A DNA stretch of 64,000 nt, taken from the NCBI RefSeq assembly GCF_003946045.1, contig NZ_RHNW01000002.1, forward strand, positions 248,001 to 312,000, read 5' to 3'. Position 1 is the stretch's first letter. Each line of letters opens with the position of its first letter. The notes below the pieces were generated by a model. The model made no database searches. It was given only the letters and a program-made list of their open reading frames with translations, and had not been told where the DNA came from. Below are positions 35,886-45,451 of the stretch, one piece after another. This DNA comes from Levilactobacillus mulengensis. GTDB taxonomy: Bacteria > Bacillota > Bacilli > Lactobacillales > Lactobacillaceae. Position numbers and translations under genes: made by a program.

Positions 35886-38345
35886 TTACTTCTTCAGTGG
35901 GGTCCATGCCCACTTAGTGAATTCTTCAATATCGCGACCTTCGTCACGGGTAACCTTGAAATGCTTAGCTAAGATGTCATCCATCTTCTTGTCGAAGGCC
36001 TTACCGGCAGCTTCGTCAATAACACCCTTGGCAATCAAGGTGTTAACAGCATCCTTGGCTTGGTGGAAACGGTCAAGTTCGGAGTATACACGCATGTCGT
36101 AAGCAGTCGTGATATCACCGTCTTCACGGTAACCGTGAACGTGTAAGCCTAAGTGTTGACGTTCGTAGAAGAAGGATTCGATCAAGTCTTCGTAACCGTG
36201 GAAACCAAAGACAACAGGAGTCCCGGATTCGCCGAAGAATGAACTGAATTCAGCATCGCTCAAAGCACGGTCGTCGTTCAGAGGCCCGTTCTTCTTTTGC
36301 AGACGTTCTAATTCAACCACGTTGACGTAACGCATCTTAACAGCTGGGAATGCAGCATTGAGCAAGTCAATGGCAGCCAACGTTTCGATGGTTGGTTCAA
36401 CACCAGCGGAAGCAAAGACGATATCAGCATCTTCGCCTTCAGCAACAGTGGAAGCCCAGTCGATAGTCTTCAAACCGGTGTTAGCCAGTTCTTCGGCTTC
36501 GGCAACGGAGAACCATTGTTGACGAGGTTGCTTGGAAGCAACGATGTGGTTAACCTTTTGACGGTCCTTGAAGGCACGGTCGAAGACAGCCAACAACGTG
36601 TTCCCATCAGCTGGCAGGTATTGGCGAATGAAGTTAGACTTCTTTTCGGACAAGTGAGTCAGCATACCTGGGTCTTGGTGGGTGTAACCGTTATGGTCTT
36701 GTTGGAAAACAGTTGAAGTTGAAACCAGGTTCAATGATGGGTAATCATTACGCCATGGTTCAGCAGCAGCCTGACGGATCCACTTGAAGTGTTGCGTCGT
36801 CATTGAGTCGACAACCCGCAAGAATGATTCGTAAGAGGTGAACACACCGGTACGACCAGTTAAGGTGTAACCTTCAAGCCAACCTTCAGCTTGGTGTTCT
36901 GATAATTGGGCATCCAAGATACGGCCTTCTGGGGCTTCGTATTGGTCATTTGGTTCCTTGACCTTACTCATCCATTGACGGTTCGTAATCTTGAACATTT
37001 CCCAAAGACGGTTAGACATCGTTTCGTCAGGTCCGAAGATCCGGAATGACGTAGGGTTCTTCGTAGCAACACCGGCGAAGAAGGTTGACAGAACGTTCAT
37101 ATCCATGTTCTTGTTACCATCTGGTAACTGAGTCCCACGGTTGTTTTCGTTGATGTCGTTAGCGAAGTCTTTCCAGTTAGGCAGGTCGAGCGTGTCGGCC
37201 TTGGCACCGCGAGCACGGCCACCATTGGCAACTGGGTTAGCAGCCATCCGCTTGTCGCCCTTAGGAGCGAAGTCAGCGACTTCTGCCTTCAATGAACCAT
37301 CAGCATTGAATAATTCAGTAGGCTTGTATGAGTTCATCCAAGCTTCGAATTCTGGTAATTCATCAAGCTTACCTTGTGCTAAGCCAAGTGGAACTTGGTG
37401 AGCACGGAAGGAGCCTTCGATTGGTTCGCCAGCTGGGTTGTGCGTAGGACCGCCCCAACCTTTAGGCAAACGAGCGATAACAACTGGCCAAGCTGGGATA
37501 GTCCCATCTTCGTACTTGCCGTTTTCGCGGGCATCCTTTTGGATTTGTTGGATATCAGCGATAGCTTGATCAAATAACTTAGCAGCTTTTTCGTGGTAAG
37601 TCATGTAATCATGGATATCTTCGTTTTCAAGGAAACGTGGTGACCAGCCTAAGCCTTCGAAGAACTTAGCAATCTTGTCATCGCTCATCCGTGAGAACAG
37701 GGTTGGGTTAGAGATCTTAAACCCGTTTAAGTCAAGGATTGGTAATACGGCACCATCGTTCTTAGGGTTCAAGAATTTGATGGAGTTCCATGCAGTCATA
37801 GCAGGGCCGGTTTCAACTTCCCCATCACCAACAACCGTGAAGGCGATTTGGTCTGGGTTGTCTAAGACAGCACCAGTTGCGTGGGAAAGTGAGTAACCAA
37901 GTTCTCCACCTTCGTGAAGGGAACCTGGCGTTTGGGCAGTCATGTGGGAACCAATTCCACCAGGGAATGAGAACCGCTTGTACAGACGTGACATCCCTTC
38001 GAGGTCCTGAGTAATTTCAGGATAAGCATCCGTGTAGGTGCCGTCCAAGTAAGAGTTCGTTACCATAACTTGGCCACCGTGACCTGGACCACCGATATAG
38101 AACATGTTCAAGCCGTACTTGTTGATTAAACGGTTGGCGTGGGCGTACAGGAAAGTTTGTCCTGAGATAGTACCCCAGTGTCCGATAGGCTTAACCTTAA
38201 CGTCGTCCTTTTGGATTGGTGTGTTCGTAACTGAGAACAATGGGTTGCTCTTCAGGAAGATCATACCACCGGAAAGGTACGTAGTGGCACGCCACCATGC
38301 GTCAACTTTTTCCAAGTATGACTTGGAATCGTAATCTACTGCCAT
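35886..38345 (-). CDS. xfp: Xylulose-5-phosphate/fructose-6-phosphate phosphoketolase
   Basis: An 819-residue thiamine diphosphate enzyme that cleaves xylulose-5-P (or fructose-6-P) with phosphate to acetyl-P plus glyceraldehyde-3-P (or erythrose-4-P), the key step of heterolactic and pentose fermentation. Family marks: GGPGHGG near residue 80, [10 protein letters not shown], the diphosphate-binding [13 protein letters not shown], and [12 protein letters not shown] in the C-terminal half. ATG 38345 with AAGGAG upstream is preferred over GTG 38357. Codon use is more uniform than in neighbours, as expected for a highly expressed gene. Monocistronic. Confidence 0.97.
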   Translation of the reverse strand: MAVDYDSKSYLEKVDAWWRATTYLSGGMIFLKSNPLFSVTNTPIQKDDVKVKPIGHWGTISGQTFLYAHANRLINKYGLNMFYIGGPGHGGQVMVTNSYLDGTYTDAYPEITQDLEGMSRLYKRFSFPGGIGSHMTAQTPGSLHEGGELGYSLSHATGAVLDNPDQIAFTVVGDGEVETGPAMTAWNSIKFLNPKNDGAVLPILDLNGFKISNPTLFSRMSDDKIAKFFEGLGWSPRFLENEDIHDYMTYHEKAAKLFDQAIADIQQIQKDARENGKYEDGTIPAWPVVIARLPKGWGGPTHNPAGEPIEGSFRAHQVPLGLAQGKLDELPEFEAWMNSYKPTELFNADGSLKAEVADFAPKGDKRMAANPVANGGRARGAKADTLDLPNWKDFANDINENNRGTQLPDGNKNMDMNVLSTFFAGVATKNPTSFRIFGPDETMSNRLWEMFKITNRQWMSKVKEPNDQYEAPEGRILDAQLSEHQAEGWLEGYTLTGRTGVFTSYESFLRVVDSMTTQHFKWIRQAAAEPWRNDYPSLNLVSTSTVFQQDHNGYTHQDPGMLTHLSEKKSNFIRQYLPADGNTLLAVFDRAFKDRQKVNHIVASKQPRQQWFSVAEAEELANTGLKTIDWASTVAEGEDADIVFASAGVEPTIETLAAIDLLNAAFPAVKMRYVNVVELERLQKKNGPLNDDRALSDAEFSSFFGESGTPVVFGFHGYEDLIESFFYERQHLGLHVHGYREDGDITTAYDMRVYSELDRFHQAKDAVNTLIAKGVIDEAAGKAFDKKMDDILAKHFKVTRDEGRDIEEFTKWAWTPLKK

Positions 38346-38424
38346 GAATTCATACACTCCTTCGTGTCGTTGAGTTACATCATCTAAATCAACATCAATG
38401 ATCGAGGTTAATTTCTATTCTCTT

Positions 38425-38452
38425 ATCATACTAAACTTTCACAAAAAGTCAA
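38425..38452 (-). promoter_or_regulatory. Strong promoter of xfp
   Basis: Reverse strand TTGACT, 16-base spacer, TATGAT; 80 bases upstream of the start with an A/T-rich upstream region. Confidence 0.75.
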
Positions 38453-38462
38453 CCTTTTTATA

Positions 38463-38480
38463 AATTGGTTCGTCCCAATT
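38463..38480. promoter_or_regulatory. Possible operator upstream of the xfp promoter
   Basis: AATTGG-TTCGTC-CCAATT, a perfect 6-bp dyad 10 bases upstream of the -35 box. The regulator is unknown. Confidence 0.4.
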
Positions 38481-38762
38481 ATAAAATAAATTGATTTTCA
38501 TGCGTGAATCCTTGGAAAAAGGCCCGCCGATTCACCCGCATTCAACTGCTGGTCACCCTTTCTCTTTGCTGACCTAACAAGCTTTCCCGCGCGCTGAAAC
38601 TAAAAATCACATTTGCGCTTAAAGTATAGCAGACTTTTAAAAAATTTCGCATTGGTTTGCTCAGCAAACGCAATTTTCATTGGCATTTCTGTTGAAAATG
38701 ACTGAATTCAGTGTCGAACTGTCCTCGGCGGCCCCGTTTTGAATCTGCCCACACGGGTCACC

Positions 38763-38813
38763 GACTCACGTTAACCCGCCCGCCCACTGGCAGGCAGTCG
38801 CTTAACGTGAGTC
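38763..38813. repeat. 12-bp inverted repeat upstream of xfp
   Basis: GACTCACGTTAA / TTAACGTGAGTC, perfect arms with a GC-rich 27-base interior and no T tail. It lies between the XrtG cassette and xfp in the 38346-38959 gap. Role unknown; it could be a degenerate terminator for the cassette or a binding site. Confidence 0.55.
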
Positions 38814-38959
38814 GAGTATAGCAAAGGCCATTCGGGATTGCCGGTAATCTGTTAGGAATTGGTGGGGCTTAGGAAATCCTTTAAGTTCTGGCAAATGAAA
38901 AAGGCACTCAGTCTCAGCAGACCAAGTACCCGTTTAAGCTATTCTAATAAGAGAAAACG

Positions 38960-40549
38960 TTAATCATGACCAACGGCATCCGCCGCAATCGCCGCGGCCA
39001 ACTTCGTTTTGTACCAGGTCAGCAACCGGTTCACGTTGGCCACCGCTCGGTCGAAGGAAATCGTCGCCAGTAATAGCAGACATGGCAGGTACTGAATGAT
39101 ATACCGACTCCGCCCACCTTCAAACAATAGAAGGAACGCAAAACCACCAATCATGGCCACCTTTAAAATCTGAATGACCCGCTGCTCCGGCCCAAAGCCC
39201 AGTGCGATGATTGTGAGGAGCGTGATCCACCACAAATGGGCTGCGAACCGGAAGTCAGCGATGTGCCTCCCGTACAGGTAAATAAAGTTCTTAAGCTTGT
39301 TGGTGATGCCTTTATTATTGGGCTTTTGATTTTCCAGGAAGAAGTGCCCTTCCTTTAACCACCCAAAGGTCCCGTCAGCGGTGTTGTTGCGCTGCTTCAT
39401 CACCAAGAATTTTAGATAGCCGACTGGCCCCAATTGCTTCAATCGCTTCTTCAACATCATCACGGAGTAATCCGTCTTCTGCTTCTTGGTTGGCAGGAAC
39501 GTCATTTCAACGGCTTGCCACCAACTGTAACCACCCTGACCGTAGACCCCCATGGCCATGAAGTGAATCGCGGGAATTCCCCGCGACTTATCAATCTGAA
39601 TGTACGTTTGATTCTCAACCTTATGATTCACGTATTGATAGGTTTCGTACCCACTCCGGCCAACGAACAGGACCATGGCAAAGGCAATGAACAATGCTTC
39701 CATGTGTAAGTGTTTATGATTGGCCATCGCCATTAAAATCTCAATAATCACAATCGCAATCACGGGAATAATGGACGACGGCTTCATGAAGTACGTCAGC
39801 ATGACGCTAATCCCAAAACCATTGGCCGCCGCTGCCCGAATCAGCGAATGGATGGACGACTTCCGCATGACAAAATAGCACAGCAGATAGAACGATACCA
39901 GTGGCAGTCCCCAGGCATCTGTATAGGGCATGATGATACTTGGAAAGACGGCGAGCCAGCCGACGTGAATGTACATGGCCGCACCCAAGGCCTTTTTCTT
40001 AACGACCCAGACGCTTAACAGGTTAAGGACCGCCGACAAATCAACGAAAAACAGCGTGACAAAGTCAAAGAACTCCCACGTAGTCTGGTTAAACGTCGTT
40101 GAGATCCAGTGCATGAACAACATGATGGGCATGTTATTTTGGTTCAGACTGAAGTAAGACGTGATATCTGGATCCGTCACACTGGTCGGGTCCGTCGCCG
40201 TATGGAGCAACATCCCCGAGTCAAACCCACTATTGGGGTGCACAAAGTAGACGAAGAACAGTTGACCCACCAATACCATCAATAAGAGAATTGTCCCCGT
40301 CCGCAACCGTTCCGTGATGAAGATGCGGTACAGCCACGCACGAAACCGCGGATAGGCATAGATGCCGACCGCCACGGCCACCAACCCAATCACCAAGCCC
40401 GTCGTCAACATCGTGGTGCTCGTCCCAAAGGTATTGTTATCCCCTAAGATAATGTTTGGCGACGTCACCGCAAAAAAAAGTGTCAGAAAAAACAGGACGC
40501 GCCAAAAGAGGTTGATCACTGCTTGACTGAACTTATAGAACCTACGCAT
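38960..40549 (-). CDS. XrtG-associated integral membrane protein (GT-C-like)
   Basis: A 529-residue protein with about 12 membrane spans. An early extracytoplasmic loop has acidic pairs (SGFDSG, TDPDITSYFS), and a later one is rich in Tyr/Lys, giving the overall look of a GT-C glycosyltransferase or polyprenol-linked transferase. It is the last gene of the exosortase G cassette: it overlaps the PTPS-like gene by 8 bases. A conserved membrane protein of this kind is a known neighbour of XrtG. Biochemical function unknown. Confidence 0.82.
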   Translation of the reverse strand: MRRFYKFSQAVINLFWRVLFFLTLFFAVTSPNIILGDNNTFGTSTTMLTTGLVIGLVAVAVGIYAYPRFRAWLYRIFITERLRTGTILLLMVLVGQLFFVYFVHPNSGFDSGMLLHTATDPTSVTDPDITSYFSLNQNNMPIMLFMHWISTTFNQTTWEFFDFVTLFFVDLSAVLNLLSVWVVKKKALGAAMYIHVGWLAVFPSIIMPYTDAWGLPLVSFYLLCYFVMRKSSIHSLIRAAAANGFGISVMLTYFMKPSSIIPVIAIVIIEILMAMANHKHLHMEALFIAFAMVLFVGRSGYETYQYVNHKVENQTYIQIDKSRGIPAIHFMAMGVYGQGGYSWWQAVEMTFLPTKKQKTDYSVMMLKKRLKQLGPVGYLKFLVMKQRNNTADGTFGWLKEGHFFLENQKPNNKGITNKLKNFIYLYGRHIADFRFAAHLWWITLLTIIALGFGPEQRVIQILKVAMIGGFAFLLLFEGGRSRYIIQYLPCLLLLATISFDRAVANVNRLLTWYKTKLAAAIAADAVGHD

Positions 40550-40973
40550 CGTCGTTTACCTGTTTCGCCACCTCAGCAGCTACTTCGTCTTCCGTCGGGA
40601 ATTTCCGTTCCGTCACATCAATACAGAATGACCGGGTTGGCGAGTCACTAACTTCGATTCGCAGTAAAACCGCGTTGTTCTGCCGCAAAATGCCATCAAT
40701 TTCATTAAACAAGTATTCCGTGACGTTTTCCACGGTCGGATTGATGACCTTAAATTCGGGCAAATCATTTAAATACTGACCGGACAAGGCATCGATGGCC
40801 TTACCCAGAGATTTCTCGATATCAAAGAAGGAGACCATCCCTTCAAACACGTGAAGCTCACAGACGATTTCCCAAGTATGATTATGCTTCTTACCCGTCC
40901 CGGACTTCCACCGGACCGCGTGACTCGCATTAACGTATGATTTAATTTTATAGGACCGTTGTTTCATACTCAT
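40542..40973 (-). CDS. 6-pyruvoyl-tetrahydropterin synthase-related protein of the XrtG cassette
   Basis: A 143-residue protein related to PTPS/QueD. It keeps the HxH of the zinc site in KKHNHTWEI, an early His in NASHAVRW, and an Asn-rich PTVENVTEYLF helix. In true PTPS this fold forms pterins or queuosine precursors, but this subgroup is always tied to XrtG and its substrate is not known. ATG 40973 overlaps the stop of the glycosyltransferase frame (ATGA). Confidence 0.85.
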   Translation of the reverse strand: MSMKQRSYKIKSYVNASHAVRWKSGTGKKHNHTWEIVCELHVFEGMVSFFDIEKSLGKAIDALSGQYLNDLPEFKVINPTVENVTEYLFNEIDGILRQNNAVLLRIEVSDSPTRSFCIDVTERKFPTEDEVAAEVAKQVNDDA

Positions 40974-42326
40974 TTTCCTTTCCTACGCCGCCGGTACTGT
41001 TCGCGAAGGGTTTTACCATCATCCCGTAGTACCGCCATTAATCGACTCGTTTCTTCATTAATCCCCCGCATCCGCCACGTGGCCTTGGTGGTCATGGCAT
41101 TAATGATGCCGACCAACCGAATCCATGAGTTGACGAACTGGTAGACTGGCAGCGTCAGTGTCACCCACCAGAGATGTAGGTAGTAATGTTGCTCGCTGGG
41201 ATATTTTCGTAGCAGGATCGCCACACTGGCAAAATTGATGAGCGCCACAAAGACATACAGCGAGTAAATCAGCAGATACGACATCCCCACGACCAGGGTC
41301 GAATACCCCAAAGGCAATCAACACGATACTCGCGAAGGTCCAGATCATCCGGGGAAACACAAACGTGTGATCAATAATCATTCGCCGAACTAAGAAGTTG
41401 TTAAAGAATCGTTTCAAACTGGAAGACTGGGTCATATAATTCTCGGTAACCTCGAGCTCCCCCCGTTGCCATCGCTGGCGTTGGGTGTAGAGCTCAGAGA
41501 ACCCGGAGATGGGCTCGACGTAGAAAATAGCGTCGGCACAGATGACCACCTTCTTGCCCAGCCGGGTCCGAATCTGGAAGGTCATGTCGGTGTCCTCCCC
41601 AATGCTATCAATATCATAGAGGAAGGTTTCCATCAGGACTTCCCGCCGGAACGCAGAAAACGCCCCTGACATGGTAAACAACTGATCCTTAGACGACTCA
41701 ATGGTCCGCCCGGAAAGAAAGGCCTGCGCGTACTCGTAGTACTCATTCTTGGCCAGTATCTTGTGCCAGAGGCCTTTAACGCCTTGGACCATTTGCCACT
41801 TGGGGAGAATGGCGCCCGTCATGGCCGCGATACTGGGATCATTTTCAAATTTTAACACCATATTCTTAACGGCATCTTTTTCTAACAGACCGTCACTATC
41901 GATGTTAATGACGTAGATGCCAATGCTTTCATAAATCGCTGTGTTTAACGCCCGCGCCTTGCCTTTATCCGTATTGACATACCGTAAAATCAGTTCGGGA
42001 AAGGTGTTTTGGGCCTTGGCATAGGCGCCAAAGCTATCATCCGTACTCTGATTATTGGCCAAAACAACCTGCATGGCGTTCTTGGGGTACGATTGATTGT
42101 TAATGGATCGAATACACTCAAATAAAGTGTCCTCGGAATTATAGACCGGCACAATGATGGTGACCCATGGCCATTTTCCTGGTGGCACTAGTTTAGGCTG
42201 GTGGAGATGCAGGTGCATTAATTTAATCGTCGAAACAATTGCCGGAATAATTTCCACAATAATTGGAATTAACGCCCATGTAATCCAGAATCCCATTCTG
42301 GTCAGTGCTAGATTGATCCAGTACAT
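40970..42326 (-). pseudogene. XrtG-associated family 2 glycosyltransferase, frameshifted
   Basis: The N-terminal frame (42326 down to about 41309) encodes two membrane spans and a GT-A domain: VPVYNSEDT, DDSFGAY, NIDSDGLLEKDA (DxD) and QRQRWQRGE. At a G4 run (CCCC at 41306-41309 on the forward strand) the frame shifts by one. The downstream frame then continues smoothly from the AFG|YSTLVVG junction through further membrane spans to the stop at 40970. One G removed restores about 451 residues, normal for this family. ATG 42326 overlaps the xrtG stop (TGATG). It may be a sequencing error, a real mutation or phase variation. Confidence 0.85.
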
Positions 42327-42925
42327 CACAGCTTATCATGCCTCCAATCAACAAAGTCTCGATACAGCCCCTGGGCCAACTGAGAATAGGTAAATACATT
42401 GTAGTACAGGACAATAATCAGGACGTAAAAGATGAGCCGGCCCAGAATCGAGTGGGCCAGGAAGAACGTCTCACCACCCCCAAAATGAACGAAGGTAATC
42501 ACCACGCTTAAGCGCAAGACGTTGATGAGGAAGATGTAGATCAGGCCAAATAGTGAGTAGAACACTTTTTCCTTCCGTTTGTACATCGGAAAGAACGCCA
42601 CTAACGCAATGAAGGCACAGGTCTCAATGATTCCTGAGCATTCATAATCGATTGACATGATGACCGAGTTGCCCGCATTTGAAATGTAAACCAGGCCCAT
42701 CTTATACATAATCGTGCACCAATTGGTTACGTCGTTAAACAGTGCGACGCCGTGAATCACCGCATGGGTAAAGAACCAGACCCAATATGGCCGGCTAATA
42801 GATGTCAGGATAAAGAAGAGTCCGGCACTCCCCGCAATAAAGTAGAAGGCAGAGAGCCGAGCTCTTTTTAATACCGATAGAACGTACAGCCACACCACGA
42901 TTCCTAGTAGAATACTTACTCTCAT
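42326..42925 (-). CDS. xrtG: Exosortase family protein XrtG
   Basis: A 199-residue membrane protein with about seven spans. The exosortase catalytic residues are visible in order: Cys in YECSGIIE, Arg in INVLRLSVV and His in FLAHSILGR. Exosortases are thought to process C-terminal sorting signals during passage through the membrane. XrtG is the Gram-positive type, found with a glycosyltransferase, a PTPS-like protein and a membrane protein, exactly as here. Its ribosome binding site is weak. It starts 46 bases after the substrate gene. Confidence 0.9.
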   Translation of the reverse strand: MRVSILLGIVVWLYVLSVLKRARLSAFYFIAGSAGLFFILTSISRPYWVWFFTHAVIHGVALFNDVTNWCTIMYKMGLVYISNAGNSVIMSIDYECSGIIETCAFIALVAFFPMYKRKEKVFYSLFGLIYIFLINVLRLSVVITFVHFGGGETFFLAHSILGRLIFYVLIIVLYYNVFTYSQLAQGLYRDFVDWRHDKL

Positions 42926-42971
42926 CAATACCAGTCCTATTAGTTAACTTATCAAACGGTTGCTGCGCTGC

Positions 42972-44180
42972 TTACTTACCGGCAGCATCGTTTTGACGCC
43001 GCTTCAGCTTACCAGACTTTCTGAGTCGCCAGTAACCGAAGCCAGCGATGAGCACCCCAATACCGGCAATGACGTAAGGACCGGTGGACCCACCGGCAAC
43101 GGTTACTTTTTCGTTCCCGATGTTGGGGTTGACCATGGTGATGGTTTGCCCCGTCATACTGGAGAGCTTTAACTTGCTGACGTCAATCTGGAACTCGGCA
43201 ATGCTATGACCCTCACTGTCGCTGGAGATATAACCGTTGCCAACTGTCCCATACTGGTGGCCTTCATTATAGTCTCCAGCAGTGAAGTTAACGGCTTTGG
43301 GACTATCAGAACTGACCGGACTACTTGGTATTTCATCAGTCCACACGTAAATCTTCTTACCATTAAAATCAAAGTTGTAATCCCCATAGCCAGGAACCGT
43401 TCCATACTTCATCTTGACGTAGACGTAGACCTTATCGCCATCAGTCACCATGGCCGTATAGCCGTTGTACCCCTCCGTCAACGTGACATTCTTCCAGTCC
43501 GCAAATTTACCATCAATCTTAATGTTGAGGTTATCATTATCATTGTTCGCATCGTTATCAGTGGTTGTGGTGGCCTTGGAGCTACTGTCAGCCTTACCAT
43601 TGATAACCCCTGAAGTCGCCGTAGCGGTACTATCCGTGTCATTCTCAATGGCATCGACCTTCGTCATAGCCGGATCACTACCAATATTAGAATTGGTGAT
43701 ACCCACTTCTTCGCCGTCAGCGCTCTTTGACAAGCCAAACTTAGTCAAATCCAATCTAAACTCGGCGATGTTGTGACTCCCATCATTGGACGCATAGCCC
43801 ATCCCAACATTACCGTATTGAGTACCATCATAGTTATTGCCACCCGTTAACGTGAAGTTTTTTACGTCACCTTTACTTACATTGCCAATATCATCAAACC
43901 ACGCGTGATACGTCTTCCCACCAATCTTGATGATGTAATCACCATGGCCAGGGACCTGTGAATATTTCATTTTCACGTAAACATTGACGTACTTGCCGCT
44001 GCTGACCAACGCCATATAACCGTTATTATTCTCGGTCAAATGGACATTGTCCCAATCCGAAAATTTCCCATCAATCGTGATATTATCACTTGCCTGTGCC
44101 GTCACCGGTTCAGCAGTGACGACTGCACTAGCTAGTCCTAGCGCAACAACCCCAGCCATCATTAACTTCCACAACTTCAT
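42972..44180 (-). CDS. Probable XrtG substrate: secreted two-repeat protein with Firmicu-CTERM-like signal
   Basis: A 402-residue exported protein. Signal peptide (MKLWKLMMAGVVALGLAS, cut near AQA); two tandem copies of about 150 residues, each opening ITIDGKFSDW or IKIDGKFADW and containing YVKMKY and HNIAEF/HSIAEF; and an Asn/Asp linker between them. The C-terminus is GGSTGPYVIAGIGVLIAG... then RLRKSGKLKRR: a short Gly/Pro motif, membrane span and basic tail, as in Firmicu-CTERM sorting domains. It is the first gene of the cassette. ATG 44180 follows GGAGGAG. The beta-rich repeats may bind carbohydrate; that is inference. Confidence 0.85.
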   Translation of the reverse strand: MKLWKLMMAGVVALGLASAVVTAEPVTAQASDNITIDGKFSDWDNVHLTENNNGYMALVSSGKYVNVYVKMKYSQVPGHGDYIIKIGGKTYHAWFDDIGNVSKGDVKNFTLTGGNNYDGTQYGNVGMGYASNDGSHNIAEFRLDLTKFGLSKSADGEEVGITNSNIGSDPAMTKVDAIENDTDSTATATSGVINGKADSSSKATTTTDNDANNDNDNLNIKIDGKFADWKNVTLTEGYNGYTAMVTDGDKVYVYVKMKYGTVPGYGDYNFDFNGKKIYVWTDEIPSSPVSSDSPKAVNFTAGDYNEGHQYGTVGNGYISSDSEGHSIAEFQIDVSKLKLSSMTGQTITMVNPNIGNEKVTVAGGSTGPYVIAGIGVLIAGFGYWRLRKSGKLKRRQNDAAGK

Positions 44181-44263
44181 GAGGTAAACTCCTCCCTCCA
44201 AGAACAAATTGTCACCCACCCAATTGGCCGATGACCTCATTTAAATTTACAACTTAACTTACC

Positions 44264-44269
44264 ATTATA
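44264..44269 (-). promoter_or_regulatory. -10 box of the XrtG cassette promoter
   Basis: Perfect TATAAT on the reverse strand, 84 bases upstream of the substrate gene. A TTGACT is 20 bases upstream of it, a wide spacing. The gap 44181-44592 holds this promoter and a terminator only. Confidence 0.5.
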
Positions 44270-44522
44270 CGGTTAGTCTATGCCACCATAGTCAATTAAG
44301 CAAGACAACATTTTTCACGCAAATATGCTTTTTTGACCGCGCTTTTCACCTGGACTTGCGCCGGCCTGAAAGCACGCCATTACGGGAATTGATTAACGCC
44401 TGCAAGTATTTGCTGACGATAAATCTAACCCATTGGCAACCACCCCCATTGTACTAGGTTTTGGGCCAAGTAGCGATCAAATAATCTTTAAGAATTGCGA
44501 GGGACCACGAATTTCTCTGATG

Positions 44523-44559
44523 TGAAAAGGTCAGCCCATTAAATGAGCTGACCTTTTCA
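44523..44559. terminator. Bidirectional terminator
   Basis: GAAAAGGTCAGC/GCTGACCTTTTC, perfect 12-bp stem. Confidence 0.85.
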
Positions 44560-44592
44560 ACGTTTAACCATTTTATGTTTGGTAATTCTCGC

Positions 44593-45321
44593 TTAATCCA
44601 ACACCACGGTCTCATGAATCAACCGCGCAATCGCGTTGACCTGTTCGTCGGTGAGGCCCAACCAATCGGGCAACTTTTCGTGGACTTCACTGTAGAAACT
44701 CCGGAACAAGGCTGGCTTGGAAAAGCCCTCACCCCACTTGTTAAAGTCATCGTCGTACGGTTGGTCCAAGACGTTGTGCAGATCGATGACCTTGTTATCG
44801 GGGTCCTCACTCACGTAATTATAGAAAACAAATTCGTGGATGTAGGGTTTAATGCCCAATTGATTGAGTTTATTTTGAATCAGCCGGTTCAGGCTCAGCC
44901 CGGAGAGCACCACCTAGTTAATGGGATTCTCGTCCCCCGCATAAACCTGGATATTATCAGGATTCTTGATGCACATGGTAAAACTCTCGGTGCCCTGCTG
45001 CATGACTTCCTTGGGCAGCAACCGCTTCACCAAATACAGACCATCCATCGACCCATCTTTACCAACACCGACCATCCGCAGTAGGTCAGCGAGCTTGATG
45101 TTGTGGTACACGGCCCCGGTCCAGTATTTCGTTTCAATCATGAAAATACCCTTACGGCAAACCACTAAGTGATCCACTTGCCGGTTGGGAAAACGATTGT
45201 CGTCCGAATCAATGTAGAGGTTGGCAAAAATATGAAATTTGTCCTCCGGGAATCGTTTATCGAGTTGGCGTAGCATTTTATAGGTGCGGTATTCACCGCG
45301 ATTAGTATAGTTTTCTGACAT
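44593..45321 (-). pseudogene. NERD-domain protein split by an in-frame TAG
   Basis: The frame is continuous from ATG 45321 (GGGGGGAAG before it) to a stop at 44593, but codon 44914-44916 is TAG, leaving 135- and 106-residue pieces in one frame. The first piece has the NERD nuclease-related core (GEYRTYKML, NRQVDHLVV, GIFMIETKYWTG). The second is helical and has no good start of its own: its GTG follows directly after the stop. A single substitution would restore the gene. Possibly a DNA-processing or defence-related nuclease; inactive unless suppressed. Confidence 0.8.
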
Positions 45322-45451
45322 TTTACTTCCCCCCATAGAACCAGTATAGGCCAAAAGCGCTGACTCACCTAGTGAAGTCGGTTGGCCCTTTTAGCCGTAC
45401 GCTGTTGACCCGCATGTAAGCGGGCTGACAACCGGATTGGCTAGTCGGTCG

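Noticed and set aside
40970-42326. Programmed ribosomal frameshifting in the glycosyltransferase
   Set aside because: No slippery heptamer with a downstream pseudoknot was evident; an inserted G in a homopolymer is simpler.
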